Of a stretch of 32,216 bases of DNA, positions 1 to 7,201 are shown piece by piece. Position 1 is the first letter of the stretch, and each line of letters starts with the position of its first letter. Under the pieces are notes generated by a model, which worked only from the letters and a program-made list of their open reading frames with translations, did not search any database and was not told the DNA's origin. The stretch covers positions 1-32,216 of the forward strand of contig CAXSFE010000032.1 in the NCBI GenBank assembly GCA_964236585.1. Direction: 5' to 3'. The DNA comes from CAXSEF01 sp964236585 (GTDB lineage Bacteria; Pseudomonadota; Alphaproteobacteria; Acetobacterales; Acetobacteraceae). Position numbers and translations under genes: made by a program.

Positions 1-361
1 CCGGCGGCAAGGCCGGCCGCGCATCCGCGACCACCGCCGCCTCGTCGGTCGCGGCCGGCGCCGCGGACGGCACGGCCACCGCCGGCAGCCGCTGCGCCAG
101 CTCGCCCGCCGGCACGAACTGCGCGGGCGACATCGCGTGCAGCGCCAGGAACCGGTCGGCCAGGTCCTGCAGCCGCCCCGGCTCGTTGAGCAGCGCCCAC
201 TCCGCGCGCAGCAGCCCGGTGCGCTCGTGCGCCGCCTCGCTCGCGTGGATTGTGCGGGTGATCTCGCGGTCGAGCAGCGAGGTCCTGTGCTTCTCCTGGT
301 AGAGATACAGGCCGGAGCCGCCGGCCAGCAGCATGCACAGGCAGGTCAGGGGACGGATCAT
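1..361 (-). CDS. ftsL: FtsL-type cell-division protein, C-terminus beyond window
   Basis: A short single-pass inner-membrane protein, identified mainly by size, topology and position directly after mraZ and rsmH in the division/cell-wall order. Seen: the start MIRPLTCLCMLLAGGSGLYL is a hydrophobic N-terminal membrane segment. A charged helical stretch follows (about residues 22-60, including DREITRTIHASEAAHER), then the segment RAEWALLNEPGRLQDLADR, which is typical of alphaproteobacterial FtsL. The tail becomes rich in Ala and Pro. The ATG at 361 overlaps the rsmH stop by one base (TGATG), which supports this start and translational coupling. The family is known to form a periplasmic coiled coil with FtsB and FtsQ at the septum. 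Sequence identity is too low in this family for certainty without a search. The reading frame is open at the left edge, so the 3' end is missing. Confidence 0.8.
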   Translation of the reverse strand, partial: MIRPLTCLCMLLAGGSGLYLYQEKHRTSLLDREITRTIHASEAAHERTGLLRAEWALLNEPGRLQDLADRFLALHAMSPAQFVPAGELAQRLPAVAVPSAAPAATDEAAVVADARPALPP

Positions 362-1338
362 CACGCTCTGGCCTCGAAGGGTTGCGTCAGGCGCCGCTCC
401 AGGGTCCGCAGGCGCGCGCTGCGGCTCCTCGGGTTGCGGTCGGTCTCCGAGGCCGACGGCCGGCGCGCCCGCGTGCCCACCAGCGCGAACCCGCTGTCCG
501 GCCGCGCCGCCAGCCCGCCCGGGTCGTGGCGCGACGGCGCCGGCAGCCGCCCGGCCGCCTCCGTCATGAACCGCTTCACGATGCGGTCCTCAAGCGAGTG
601 GAACGCCACCACGACCAGCCGCCCGCCCGGCGCCAGCAGCCGCACCGCCTGCTCCAGCGCGCGCTCGATCTGCCCCAGCTCGTCGTTGACCCGGATGCGC
701 AGCGCCTGGAACGAGCGCGTCGCCGGGTCGATGGCGTGGCGCCCGGCCACCGGCCGCACCTTGGGCACCGCCGCGCGGATCACCGCCGCGAGCTGCCCCG
801 TGGTCTCGATCGGCGACAGCGCGCGCGCCGCCACGATCGCCTTGGCAATGCGCCGCGACAGGCGCTCCTCGCCCAGCTCGTACAGCGTGTCGGCCAGCTC
901 GGCCTCGCCCAGCCCCGCCACCACGTCGGCGGCCGTCGGCCCGAAGCGCGCCATGCGCATGTCGAGCGGCCCGTCGGCGCGGAAGCTGAAGCCGCGCGCC
1001 GGGTCGTCGATCTGGAACGAGGACACGCCCAGGTCGAGCACCACGCCGTCCAGCGCGTCCACGCCGCGCCCCGCCAGCAGCGCCATCATGTCGCCGAACC
1101 CGCCCTCGACCAGCTGCAGCCGCCCGGGGTGGCGCTGCGCCAGCACCGCGCCGCGCGCGATCGCGTCCGGGTCGCGGTCGATCGCCCACAGCGTGCAGGG
1201 CGCGGCCTCGAGGATCGCCCCCGCGTAGCCGCCGCCGCCGAACGTCGCGTCGAGGTAGACGCCGCCCGCCTGCGGGGCGAGCTGCTCGAGCACCTCGTCC
1301 AGCATCACCGGCACATGGCTCAGGACGGCCCCGCTCAC
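361..1338 (-). CDS. rsmH: 16S rRNA (cytosine(1402)-N(4))-methyltransferase RsmH (MraW)
   Basis: S-adenosylmethionine-dependent methylation of C1402 in 16S rRNA, near the ribosomal P site. Seen: 325 residues, near the family's usual length. The N-terminus SHVPVMLDEVLEQLAP is diagnostic. The SAM-binding segment is YLDATFGGGGYAGAIL, followed by WAIDRDPDA. Further family motifs are VLDLGVSSFQIDDPARGFSF, GPLDMRM, FQALRIRVNDEL and LVVVAFHSLEDRIVK. I chose the GTG at 1338 because it begins just before SHVPVML and overlaps the mraZ stop as GTGA, the usual coupled arrangement. The frame stays open upstream to 1449, but that stretch lies inside mraZ and does not resemble the family. It is the middle gene of mraZ-rsmH-ftsL. 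Confidence 0.95.
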   Translation of the reverse strand: MSGAVLSHVPVMLDEVLEQLAPQAGGVYLDATFGGGGYAGAILEAAPCTLWAIDRDPDAIARGAVLAQRHPGRLQLVEGGFGDMMALLAGRGVDALDGVVLDLGVSSFQIDDPARGFSFRADGPLDMRMARFGPTAADVVAGLGEAELADTLYELGEERLSRRIAKAIVAARALSPIETTGQLAAVIRAAVPKVRPVAGRHAIDPATRSFQALRIRVNDELGQIERALEQAVRLLAPGGRLVVVAFHSLEDRIVKRFMTEAAGRLPAPSRHDPGGLAARPDSGFALVGTRARRPSASETDRNPRSRSARLRTLERRLTQPFEARA

Positions 1339-1814
1339 GCGACGAGCCCCCCGCCGTTGACCGGCGGCCGGCCCGGCAGGGTCAGCCCGCGCTGCCGGGC
1401 CCGCTCGCGCGCCTCCGCGCGCCGCCGCTCGGCGGCCTCCGGCTCCCAAAGCTGGAAGATCCGCCCCAGCCCCATGAACACGACCACCTCGCCCAGCCCC
1501 GCGAATGCAACCATAGGTTCGGGCAGGACGATGCGCCCCTCGCGGTCCGGGTCGGTCGGGAAGGCGTCGGCATACAGCAGCGACGCCATGTCCTCCTGGT
1601 CCTCGCTGAACACGTCCAGCGTGGCGAGCGGCGCCTCCAGGGTGGCGAACACCTCGGCCGGCCAGCCCTCGATGCAGGGGTGGTTCTGCGACGGACGCAG
1701 GACCAGGCTGGGCTCGCTGCCGGGGGCGCGCAGGCAGGCGCGGAACGAGGCCGGGATCGAGACCCGCCCCTTCGCGTCCAGCCGATTGCGGTGCGTGCCC
1801 ATGAAGTTGGCCAT
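1335..1814 (-). CDS. mraZ: Transcriptional regulator MraZ
   Basis: DNA-binding autoregulator at the head of the division and cell-wall cluster. Its family forms ring-shaped oligomers of AbrB-like folds. Seen: 159 residues from the ATG at 1814. The first SpoVT/AbrB-like repeat begins FMGTHRNRLDAKGRVSIPAS and carries the family DAKGR motif. The second includes DREGRIVLPEPMVAFAGL (equivalent of the DxxGRI motif), followed by VVVFMGLGRIFQLWEP. A purine-rich ribosome site, GGGGAGG, lies about 12 bases before the ATG. The open frame continues upstream to 1895, but that sequence is the leader. A later in-frame ATG (MGTHRN) is possible. The stop overlaps the rsmH start by four bases. Repeats consistent with MraZ boxes lie 80-115 bases upstream. 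Confidence 0.95.
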   Translation of the reverse strand: MANFMGTHRNRLDAKGRVSIPASFRACLRAPGSEPSLVLRPSQNHPCIEGWPAEVFATLEAPLATLDVFSEDQEDMASLLYADAFPTDPDREGRIVLPEPMVAFAGLGEVVVFMGLGRIFQLWEPEAAERRRAEARERARQRGLTLPGRPPVNGGGLVA

Positions 1815-1892
1815 TCCCGTCCGGTCAACCTCCCCACCCTGTCCGCCACCGCTCGCGGCGTCCCGGGCTCCGGCGACCGTGCCGGCGCACCC

Positions 1893-1930
1893 CATGGGAT
1901 GACATGGGATACCATGGGCATTCGTGGGGC
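1893..1930. promoter_or_regulatory. Candidate MraZ-box array: four TGGG repeats, 10-bp period
   Basis: On the plus strand TGGG occurs at 1895, 1905, 1915 and 1925, exactly one turn apart, within repeated units close to CATGGGATNA. MraZ is known to bind several TGGGN repeats separated by 5 bases upstream of its own gene, so number, spacing and position fit an autoregulatory operator. The motifs read on the strand opposite to mraZ, which should be compared with known boxes. The rest of the gene-free stretch between mraZ and rnpB (1815-2125) holds two AT-rich blocks, at about 1971-1990 and 2026-2034. These are probable promoter material for mraZ, but I could not fix a convincing -35/-10 pair. 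Confidence 0.6.
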
Positions 1931-2125
1931 GTCAAAGGGAATACCACGCAAAGGCATGCGCGGACCGGAGATTTTATTGTCTGCCTCAAAGGCTTACGGC
2001 ACGTTCCGTAGAACCGGTCTCGAAACAATATACGGTCGGCAGGTTCGTGGTTCGTTCCGGTTCGGCAGCCACGAGGCGCCCCGACTCCGCGCGCCCCGAA
2101 CCCTGCCGACCTCGCGCGAGGGCCG

Positions 2126-2554
2126 GTGCCAGACGGCCTGTAAGCCGGGTTCTGTCCGCGCCCGCCCGCGACATGCGGCCGGACGCGGGACGGCCATTCC
2201 TCTGGGACGCGCATCGCTGCGCGCCTCGCGCGACCAACCCGGGCGACGGGACGGGAATGTCCCCGCGGACCAGGAACCGGAGTCCCTGCCGCCGGCCGCC
2301 CCTATTCGGTCTTGCTCCCGGTGGGGTTTGCCCTGCCGCCCCTGTTGCCAGGGGCGCGGTGCGCTCTTGCCGCACCGTTTCACCCTTGCCCGCCGGCGAC
2401 CCCCGATCCTGGAGCCGCAGCCGGGCGGTTTGTTTTCTGTGGCACTGTCCCTGGGGTCGCCCCCGCCGGCCGTTGACCGGCACCGTATTCCCGTGGAGCC
2501 CGGACTTTCCTCTACCGCAGGTTGTGCGACAGCGGCCGTCCAGCCGTCTGGCCC
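2126..2554 (-). ncRNA. rnpB: RNase P RNA, bacterial type A
   Basis: Catalytic RNA that removes 5' leaders from pre-tRNA. Seen on the minus strand: the 5' conserved core GAGGAAAGTCCGGGCTCC (2496-2513), then CACAGAAAACAAACCGCCC, the segment around GGGTGAAACGGTGCGG with AAGAGCGCACCG, and near the 3' end GGACAGAACCCGGCTTACAG. The ends were set by a perfect 10-bp P1 helix: GCCAGACGGC (2552-2543) pairs with GCCGTCTGGC (2137-2128). About 427 nt is normal for type A RNA in alphaproteobacteria. It lies upstream of mraZ in the same direction. The exact mature ends may differ by a few bases. Confidence 0.95.
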
Positions 2555-2558
2555 CCGC

Positions 2559-2587
2559 CTTCTGCGGGGCGCGGCCGCACAGGTCAA
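2559..2587 (-). promoter_or_regulatory. Candidate rnpB promoter
   Basis: A near-consensus -35 hexamer TTGACC (2587-2582) and a weak -10 CAGAAG (2564-2559) are separated by 17 bases. The implied start is at about 2552, exactly the first base of the P1 helix of the RNase P RNA. The agreement in position is the main support, because the -10 is poor. Confidence 0.4.
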
Positions 2588-2653
2588 GGTCCGGCCGAAA
2601 TGAAAGTTCGGCGACCAAAGGGGCGGCACCGAAACGACAGTCGCCGTCGAGGC

Positions 2654-2711
2654 AAGCAAGGCCGGGCTCTGCCCGGACCCGCCAGGGGCGAGCCGCCCCT
2701 GGACCGGCCTC
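2654..2711 (+). repeat. Class A hairpin repeat, half copy (A1)
   Basis: Begins AAGCAAGG and contains the outer hairpin CCGGGCTCTGCCCGG and the inner hairpin AGGGGCGAGCCGCCCCT, ending GGACCGGCCT. Only the left arm is present: the central CTTAAG and the right arm are missing. It lies between the divergent rnpB and the DnaJ-domain gene and, unlike most copies, is not next to a stop codon. Confidence 0.85.
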
Positions 2712-2787
2712 CGAAAAGGCGATCGCGACCCCTGGCGGCGCGCCGCCTGCTTTGCCGCTGCGCCCCGCGATGTGGTAGGACCGCTGC

Positions 2788-3597
2788 ATGGCATACTGGG
2801 GCAAGATGCTGGGCGGCGCCGCCGGCTTCGCGATGGGCGGCCCCTTCGGCGCGATGATGGGCGTCGCCCTCGGCCACGCCGCCGACCAGGGCACGCTGCC
2901 CGGCCTGAACCGCGCCGGCATGCTCGGCGCCGGCGCCCAGGCCGGCGCGCGCATGGGCTCGCTGCTCGGCCCCGCCCGCCTCGCCGCCATGTTCGGGCGC
3001 CGCGACCAGCTCTTCGCCATCGCCGTCGTCGTCCTCTCCGCCAAGCTTGCCAAGTGCGACGGCAACGTCAGCCGCGAGGAGATCGACGCCTTCAAGCGCC
3101 ACTTCCGCATCCCCCCCGAATCCGTGCGCGACGTCGGCCGCCTGTTCGACCAGGCCCGCGCCAGCACCGACCCCTTCGAGCCCTATGCCCGCCAGCTCGG
3201 CGAGGCCTTCGCCGACAGCCCCTCCGTGCTGGAGGACGTCCTCGCCGCCCTGTTCGGCATCGCCCGCGCCGACGGCCCGCTCACCGCCGGCGAGACCGAC
3301 TATCTCCGCCAGGTCCACCGCGCCTTCCGCCTCGACCGCCTCGCCTGGGACCGCGCCAGCGGCGCCTCCCCCCGCCGCGCCGAGGACACCGGCGCCGACC
3401 CCTACGCCGAGCTGGGCGTCACCCGCGCCACCGGCGACGACGAGCTGCGCGCCACCTGGAAGCGCCTGATGCGCGAGAACCACCCGGACAGCCTCGCCTC
3501 GCGCGGCGTGCCGCAGGAATTCATCGACCGCGCCGGCGACAAGGTCGCCCGCATCAACGCCGCCTGGGACCGCATCAAGCGGGAACGGGGCCTCTAG
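2788..3597 (+). CDS. DjlA-like co-chaperone with TerB and DnaJ domains
   Basis: Predicted Hsp70 (DnaK) co-chaperone, probably membrane-associated. Seen: 269 residues. The N-terminal Gly/Ala-rich hydrophobic segment (MAYWGKMLGGAAGFAMGGPF, to about residue 32) resembles the membrane anchor of DjlA proteins. A TerB-like acidic helical domain occupies about residues 70-185 (AKLAKCDGNVSREEIDAF; later ARADGPLTAGETDYLRQ). The C-terminal J domain (about residues 205-269) starts DPYAELGV and contains the essential HPD in RENHPDS. An AGGA lies about 10 bases before the ATG. The gene is convergent with valS, with one class A repeat filling the 127 bases between them. The symbol is left empty because orthology to djlA is a domain-level judgement. 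Confidence 0.88.
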   Translation: MAYWGKMLGGAAGFAMGGPFGAMMGVALGHAADQGTLPGLNRAGMLGAGAQAGARMGSLLGPARLAAMFGRRDQLFAIAVVVLSAKLAKCDGNVSREEIDAFKRHFRIPPESVRDVGRLFDQARASTDPFEPYARQLGEAFADSPSVLEDVLAALFGIARADGPLTAGETDYLRQVHRAFRLDRLAWDRASGASPRRAEDTGADPYAELGVTRATGDDELRATWKRLMRENHPDSLASRGVPQEFIDRAGDKVARINAAWDRIKRERGL

Positions 3598-3724
3598 GAA
3601 GAAAGCCTGGGCTCTGCCCAGACCCGCCAGGGGCGAGCCGCCCCTGGACCGGCCTCACTTAAGCAAAGCCATCCAAGGGGCTTCCCTTGGCGGGGTCCAG
3701 GGGCAGAGCCCCTGGCCTTCCTTG
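3598..3724. repeat. Class A hairpin repeat, full copy (A2)
   Basis: A clean full copy. The left outer hairpin is CTGGGCTCTGCCCAG and the left inner is AGGGGCGAGCCGCCCCT. The centre is CACTTAAG. The right inner hairpin is AAGGGGCTTCCCTT and the right outer is CCAGGGGCAGAGCCCCTGG, ending CCTTCCTT. It fits exactly between two convergent stop codons (TAG of the DnaJ-domain gene and TAG of valS), leaving no spare bases. Confidence 0.92.
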
Positions 3725-6412
3725 CTACCCCAGCCGCCCCAGCGCCGCCCCCAGCCGGTCCTCCTCCAGCCGCGCCGCCTCCATCCGCGCCCGCGTCTCC
3801 TCGACCACCTCCGGCTTCGCCCCCGCCGTGAACCCGGCGTTGCCCAGCTTGCGCTCCAGCTTCTCCCGCTCTCCCTGCGCCCGCCCGCGCTCCTTCTCCA
3901 GCCGCGCCCGCTCCGCGCCGAGGTCGATCAGCCCCGCCATCGGCATCGCCAGCACCGCCTCGTCGAGCACCGCCTGCGCCGCCCCCTGCGGCACCGGCCC
4001 GTCGAGCACGGCGAACTCCCCCAGCCGCGCCATCCGACGCACCGTCTCCCCCCACGCCGCCACCCGCGCCCGCGTCGCCGGCGACGCGTCGCACACCAGC
4101 ACGCCCGCCCGCACGCCCGGCGCCACGCCCATCTCCGCGCGCACCGCCCGCACCGCGCCCACGCACCGGATCACCCACTCCACCGCCTCGCGCGCCTCCG
4201 CCGCATCGCCGACCCCGGACGCCACCGGCCACGCCGCCCCGATCAGGCTCCCCGGCGCGCCATACCCCAGCCCGTCCCACAGCTCCTCCGTGACGAACGG
4301 CATCGCCGGATGCAGCAGCCGCAGCACCACGCCCAGCACGTAGCCCGCCGTCGCCCGCAGCTCGTCGCCCTCCGGACCCTCCTGGGCCAGCCCCGGCTTG
4401 GCGATCTCGACGAACCAGTCGCACACCGTGTTCCACGTGAACCGATAGCCGGCGCCCGCGTAGTCCGCGATCCGGAACGCGTCGAGCGCCGCCGTCGCCT
4501 CCGCCACCGCCACATCCGCCGCATCGAGCACCCACCGGCACAGCGGCGAACGCACCGCTGCCGGATCGAACCCCGTCACCGGCCCCGCGCCGTTCATCTC
4601 GAAGAACCGCGCCGCGTTCCACAGCTTGGTGACGAAGCTGCGCTGCGACTCCACCGCCGCCGCCCCAAGCTTGACGTCGCGCCCCGGCCCGGTCAGCGAC
4701 GCGATGGTGAAGCGCAGCGCGTCCGTCCCGTAGGCGTCCACCAGCTCCAGCGGATCGAGCACGTTGCCGCGCGACTTGCTCATCTTCTGGCCCGCCTCGT
4801 CGCGCACCAGCCCGTGGATGTAGATCGTGCGGAACGGCACCTCGCCCATGAAGTGCGTCCCCATCATCAGCATCCGCGCCACCCAGAAGAAGATGATGTC
4901 GAACCCCGTGACCAGCACGTCCGTCGGATAGTAGCGCGCCAGGTCCGCGGTCTTCTCCGGCCACCCCAGCGTCGAGAACGGCCACAGCGCCGAGGAGAAC
5001 CAGGTGTCGAGCACGTCCTCGTCGCGCACCAGCACGACGCCTGGGCCGAACCTCGCCTCCGCCGCCGCCTGGGCTTCCGCCTCCGTCCGCTCGACGAACA
5101 CGCTCCCGTCCGGCGCGTACCACGCGGGGATGCGGTGCCCCCACCACAGCTGCCGGCTGATGCACCACGGCTGGATGTCGCGCATCCACGCGAAGAACGT
5201 GTTCTCCCACTGCTGCGGCACGAAGCGCGCCGCCCCGCTCTCCACCGCCGCGATCGCCGGCCCCGCCATCGCCGCCGCGTCCACGTACCACTGCGTCGTC
5301 AGCCGCGGCTCGACCACGGCAGCCCCGCGCTCCGCGTGCGGCACCTGCAGCGTGTGCGGCTCGACCCGCTCCAGCACGCCCAGCCGCTCCAGCTCCGCCA
5401 CCACCGCCCGCCGCGCGTCGTCCCGGTGCAGCCCCACGAGGTTGCGCGTGAAGTCCGGGTCCGCCAGCCCCGCCACCGCCACCAGCTCGACCTCGTCCAG
5501 CGTGACCCGCGCCTGCTCGTCGAGCACGCTCGGCATCCCCAGCCCGTGCCGCTTCCCGACCGCAAAGTCGTTGAAGTCGTGCGCCGGCGTGATCTTGACC
5601 GCGCCCGTGCCCTTCTCCGGATCGGAGTAAGCGTCCGCGATGATCGGCACCCGCCGCCCCGTCAGCGGCAGCACCACCTCCCGCCCGACCAGCGCCGCGT
5701 AGCGCGCATCCTCCGGGTTCACCGCCACCGCCGTGTCGCCCAGCATCGTCTCCGGCCGCGTCGTCGCCACCACGATCGAGCGCCCCTGCGCGTCGTCCGC
5801 CAGCGGGTAGCGCAGGAACCACATCGACCCCCGCACCTCCCGGCTCTCCACCTCCAGGTCCGAGATCGCCGAGCGGAACGCCGGGTCCCAGTTCACCAGC
5901 CGCCGGTCGCGGTAGATCAGCCCGTCCCTGTGCAGGCTGACGAACACCTCGCGCACCGCCTCCGACAGCCCCTCGTCCATGGTGAAGCGCTCGCGCTCCC
6001 AGTCCAGCGACGCCCCCAGCCGGCGCAGCTGCCGCGAGATGCTCCCCCCCGACTCCGCCTTCCACTGCCACACCCGCTCGGTGAACGCGTCCCGCCCGAT
6101 CGCGCGCCGCTCCACGCCCTCGGCCGCCAGCATCCGCTCGACCACCATCTGCGTGGCGATCCCGGCGTGGTCCGTCCCCGGCTGCCACAGCGCGTCGCGC
6201 CCCTGCATCCGCCGCCAGCGGACCAGGATGTCCTGCACCGTGAAGTTCAGCGCGTGCCCGACGTGCAGGCTCCCCGTGACGTTGGGTGGCGGCACCATGA
6301 TCGTGTACGGCGCCGCGTTGGAGCCCGGCTGCGCCGTGAACGACGCGCCGGCCTCCCACAGGGCATAAAGACGGGCTTCCGCGCTCGCGGGGTCGAAGTT
6401 CTTTTCCAGCAT
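3725..6412 (-). CDS. valS: Valine--tRNA ligase
   Basis: Charges tRNA-Val with valine in the cytoplasm. A class I synthetase of 895 residues, within the bacterial range. Seen: the HIGH-type motif HVGH at residues 50-53 within PPPNVTGSLHVGHAL, the GTDHAGIATQ segment at about 79-88, and an editing-domain stretch including ATTRPETMLGDTAVAV (about 216-231). ISRQLWWGHRIPAWY follows at about 418-432, and KMSKSRGN at 543-550. The anticodon-binding region follows, and the C-terminal coiled coil (LEKERGRAQGEREKLERKL) is typical of ValRS. The ATG at 6412 has AGGA about 8 bases upstream. The gene closes the pcm-tolC-popZ-valS order common in alphaproteobacteria. A class A repeat precedes it and another abuts its stop. 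Confidence 0.98.
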   Translation of the reverse strand: MLEKNFDPASAEARLYALWEAGASFTAQPGSNAAPYTIMVPPPNVTGSLHVGHALNFTVQDILVRWRRMQGRDALWQPGTDHAGIATQMVVERMLAAEGVERRAIGRDAFTERVWQWKAESGGSISRQLRRLGASLDWERERFTMDEGLSEAVREVFVSLHRDGLIYRDRRLVNWDPAFRSAISDLEVESREVRGSMWFLRYPLADDAQGRSIVVATTRPETMLGDTAVAVNPEDARYAALVGREVVLPLTGRRVPIIADAYSDPEKGTGAVKITPAHDFNDFAVGKRHGLGMPSVLDEQARVTLDEVELVAVAGLADPDFTRNLVGLHRDDARRAVVAELERLGVLERVEPHTLQVPHAERGAAVVEPRLTTQWYVDAAAMAGPAIAAVESGAARFVPQQWENTFFAWMRDIQPWCISRQLWWGHRIPAWYAPDGSVFVERTEAEAQAAAEARFGPGVVLVRDEDVLDTWFSSALWPFSTLGWPEKTADLARYYPTDVLVTGFDIIFFWVARMLMMGTHFMGEVPFRTIYIHGLVRDEAGQKMSKSRGNVLDPLELVDAYGTDALRFTIASLTGPGRDVKLGAAAVESQRSFVTKLWNAARFFEMNGAGPVTGFDPAAVRSPLCRWVLDAADVAVAEATAALDAFRIADYAGAGYRFTWNTVCDWFVEIAKPGLAQEGPEGDELRATAGYVLGVVLRLLHPAMPFVTEELWDGLGYGAPGSLIGAAWPVASGVGDAAEAREAVEWVIRCVGAVRAVRAEMGVAPGVRAGVLVCDASPATRARVAAWGETVRRMARLGEFAVLDGPVPQGAAQAVLDEAVLAMPMAGLIDLGAERARLEKERGRAQGEREKLERKLGNAGFTAGAKPEVVEETRARMEAARLEEDRLGAALGRLG

Positions 6413-6457
6413 GGCCCATTCCTAGCAGGCCGCGCAGAACCCCGAACAGCCCGCAGC

Positions 6458-6598
6458 AAGCAAGGCTGGGCTCTGCCCAGACCCGCAAAGGGTCCGAGGA
6501 CCCTTTGATCCCTTGACTTAAGGAAGCCATCCAAGGGGCTTCCCTTGGCGGGGTCCCCGCTTTCAAGCATTGGGGGCAGCGCCCCTGGCCTTGCCTTT
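6458..6598. repeat. Class A hairpin repeat, full copy with variant stems (A3)
   Basis: Left outer hairpin CTGGGCTCTGCCCAG. The left inner hairpin is a different sequence from most copies but still pairs fully (AAAGGGTCC with GGACCCTTT around GA). The centre is GACTTAAGG and the right inner hairpin is AAGGGGCTTCCCTT. The right outer part is longer and altered, with GGGGCAGCGCCCC after an insert of about 20 bases. It lies between popZ and valS, which read in the same direction, about 26 bases past the popZ stop. Confidence 0.88.
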
Positions 6599-6624
6599 AC
6601 CCCGCCCCGCTCAGGCCCAGTTCA

Positions 6625-7200
6625 TCAGGCGCTGGCCTTGATCACCCGCTCGATCTCCGCCTGCACCAGCCGCTCGACCAGGGCCGGCAGGTTGGCGTCC
6701 AGCCACTCCTTGAGCAGCGGCCGCATCTCGTCGCGCACCATGTCCTCGAGCGTCGGGCCGCCACGGTGCACCGCCGTGCTCCTGGCCGTGTTCAGCGTGC
6801 GCACCAGGTGCCCGACGGCCGAGCTCGCCGCCGCATGGGTGGCGGTGTCGACCAGCGGCGCCGGCCCGGGCGCGGCGTCGGACAGCGCCGCGCCGACATG
6901 GACGGACTCGGACATCGGCGTCGTCTCCGCTTGGGCCGGCGTCTCCTGCCCGTGGTCAGGCTCGTGCACCATCATCGCCGGCTCGAGCAGCAGCACGCCC
7001 GGGTCGGCAGCGCCGCCGGACGGCACCGAGGCCGCCTCCGCCGCCTCGTCCTCGCTGAGGATGCGGCGGATCGAGGCGAGGATGTCGTCCATCGACGGGT
7101 CCGGCGCCGCACCGCCCGCGCCCTCGCCCGCCTGGCCCTCTCCCAGGCGCGTCTCGTCCGGATGCCCCTCTCCCGGATACCCGTGGGAGGACTCGCCCAC
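6625..7200 (-). CDS. PopZ-like polar organizing protein (DUF2497 family)
   Basis: The family forms polymeric scaffolds at cell poles in alphaproteobacteria and can anchor centromere proteins. Seen: 191 residues from the GTG at 7200. The conserved N-terminal helix is SMDDILASIRRILSEDEA (about residues 36-53). A Pro/Ala/acidic linker rich in low-complexity sequence follows. The conserved C-terminal oligomerisation region contains LEDMVRDEMRPLLKEWLDAN, then LPALVERLVQAEIERVI. The start is uncertain: there is no clear ribosome site before the GTG, and the ATG of MDDILAS at 7092 would give a shorter protein. The GTG lies one base past the tolC stop, suggesting coupling. The position between tolC and valS is the usual one for this family. 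Confidence 0.82.
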   Translation of the reverse strand: MGESSHGYPGEGHPDETRLGEGQAGEGAGGAAPDPSMDDILASIRRILSEDEAAEAASVPSGGAADPGVLLLEPAMMVHEPDHGQETPAQAETTPMSESVHVGAALSDAAPGPAPLVDTATHAAASSAVGHLVRTLNTARSTAVHRGGPTLEDMVRDEMRPLLKEWLDANLPALVERLVQAEIERVIKASA

Positions 7201-7201
7201 C

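Noticed and set aside
2109..2125. Palindrome CCTCGCGCGAGG just after rnpB as terminator
   Set aside because: A short symmetric stem with no T-run after it on the minus strand. Not enough to call.
3722..6508. Very long plus-strand open frame opposite valS
   Set aside because: It is the reverse of valS in high-GC DNA. The protein is Arg/Pro/His-rich low complexity with no family motif.
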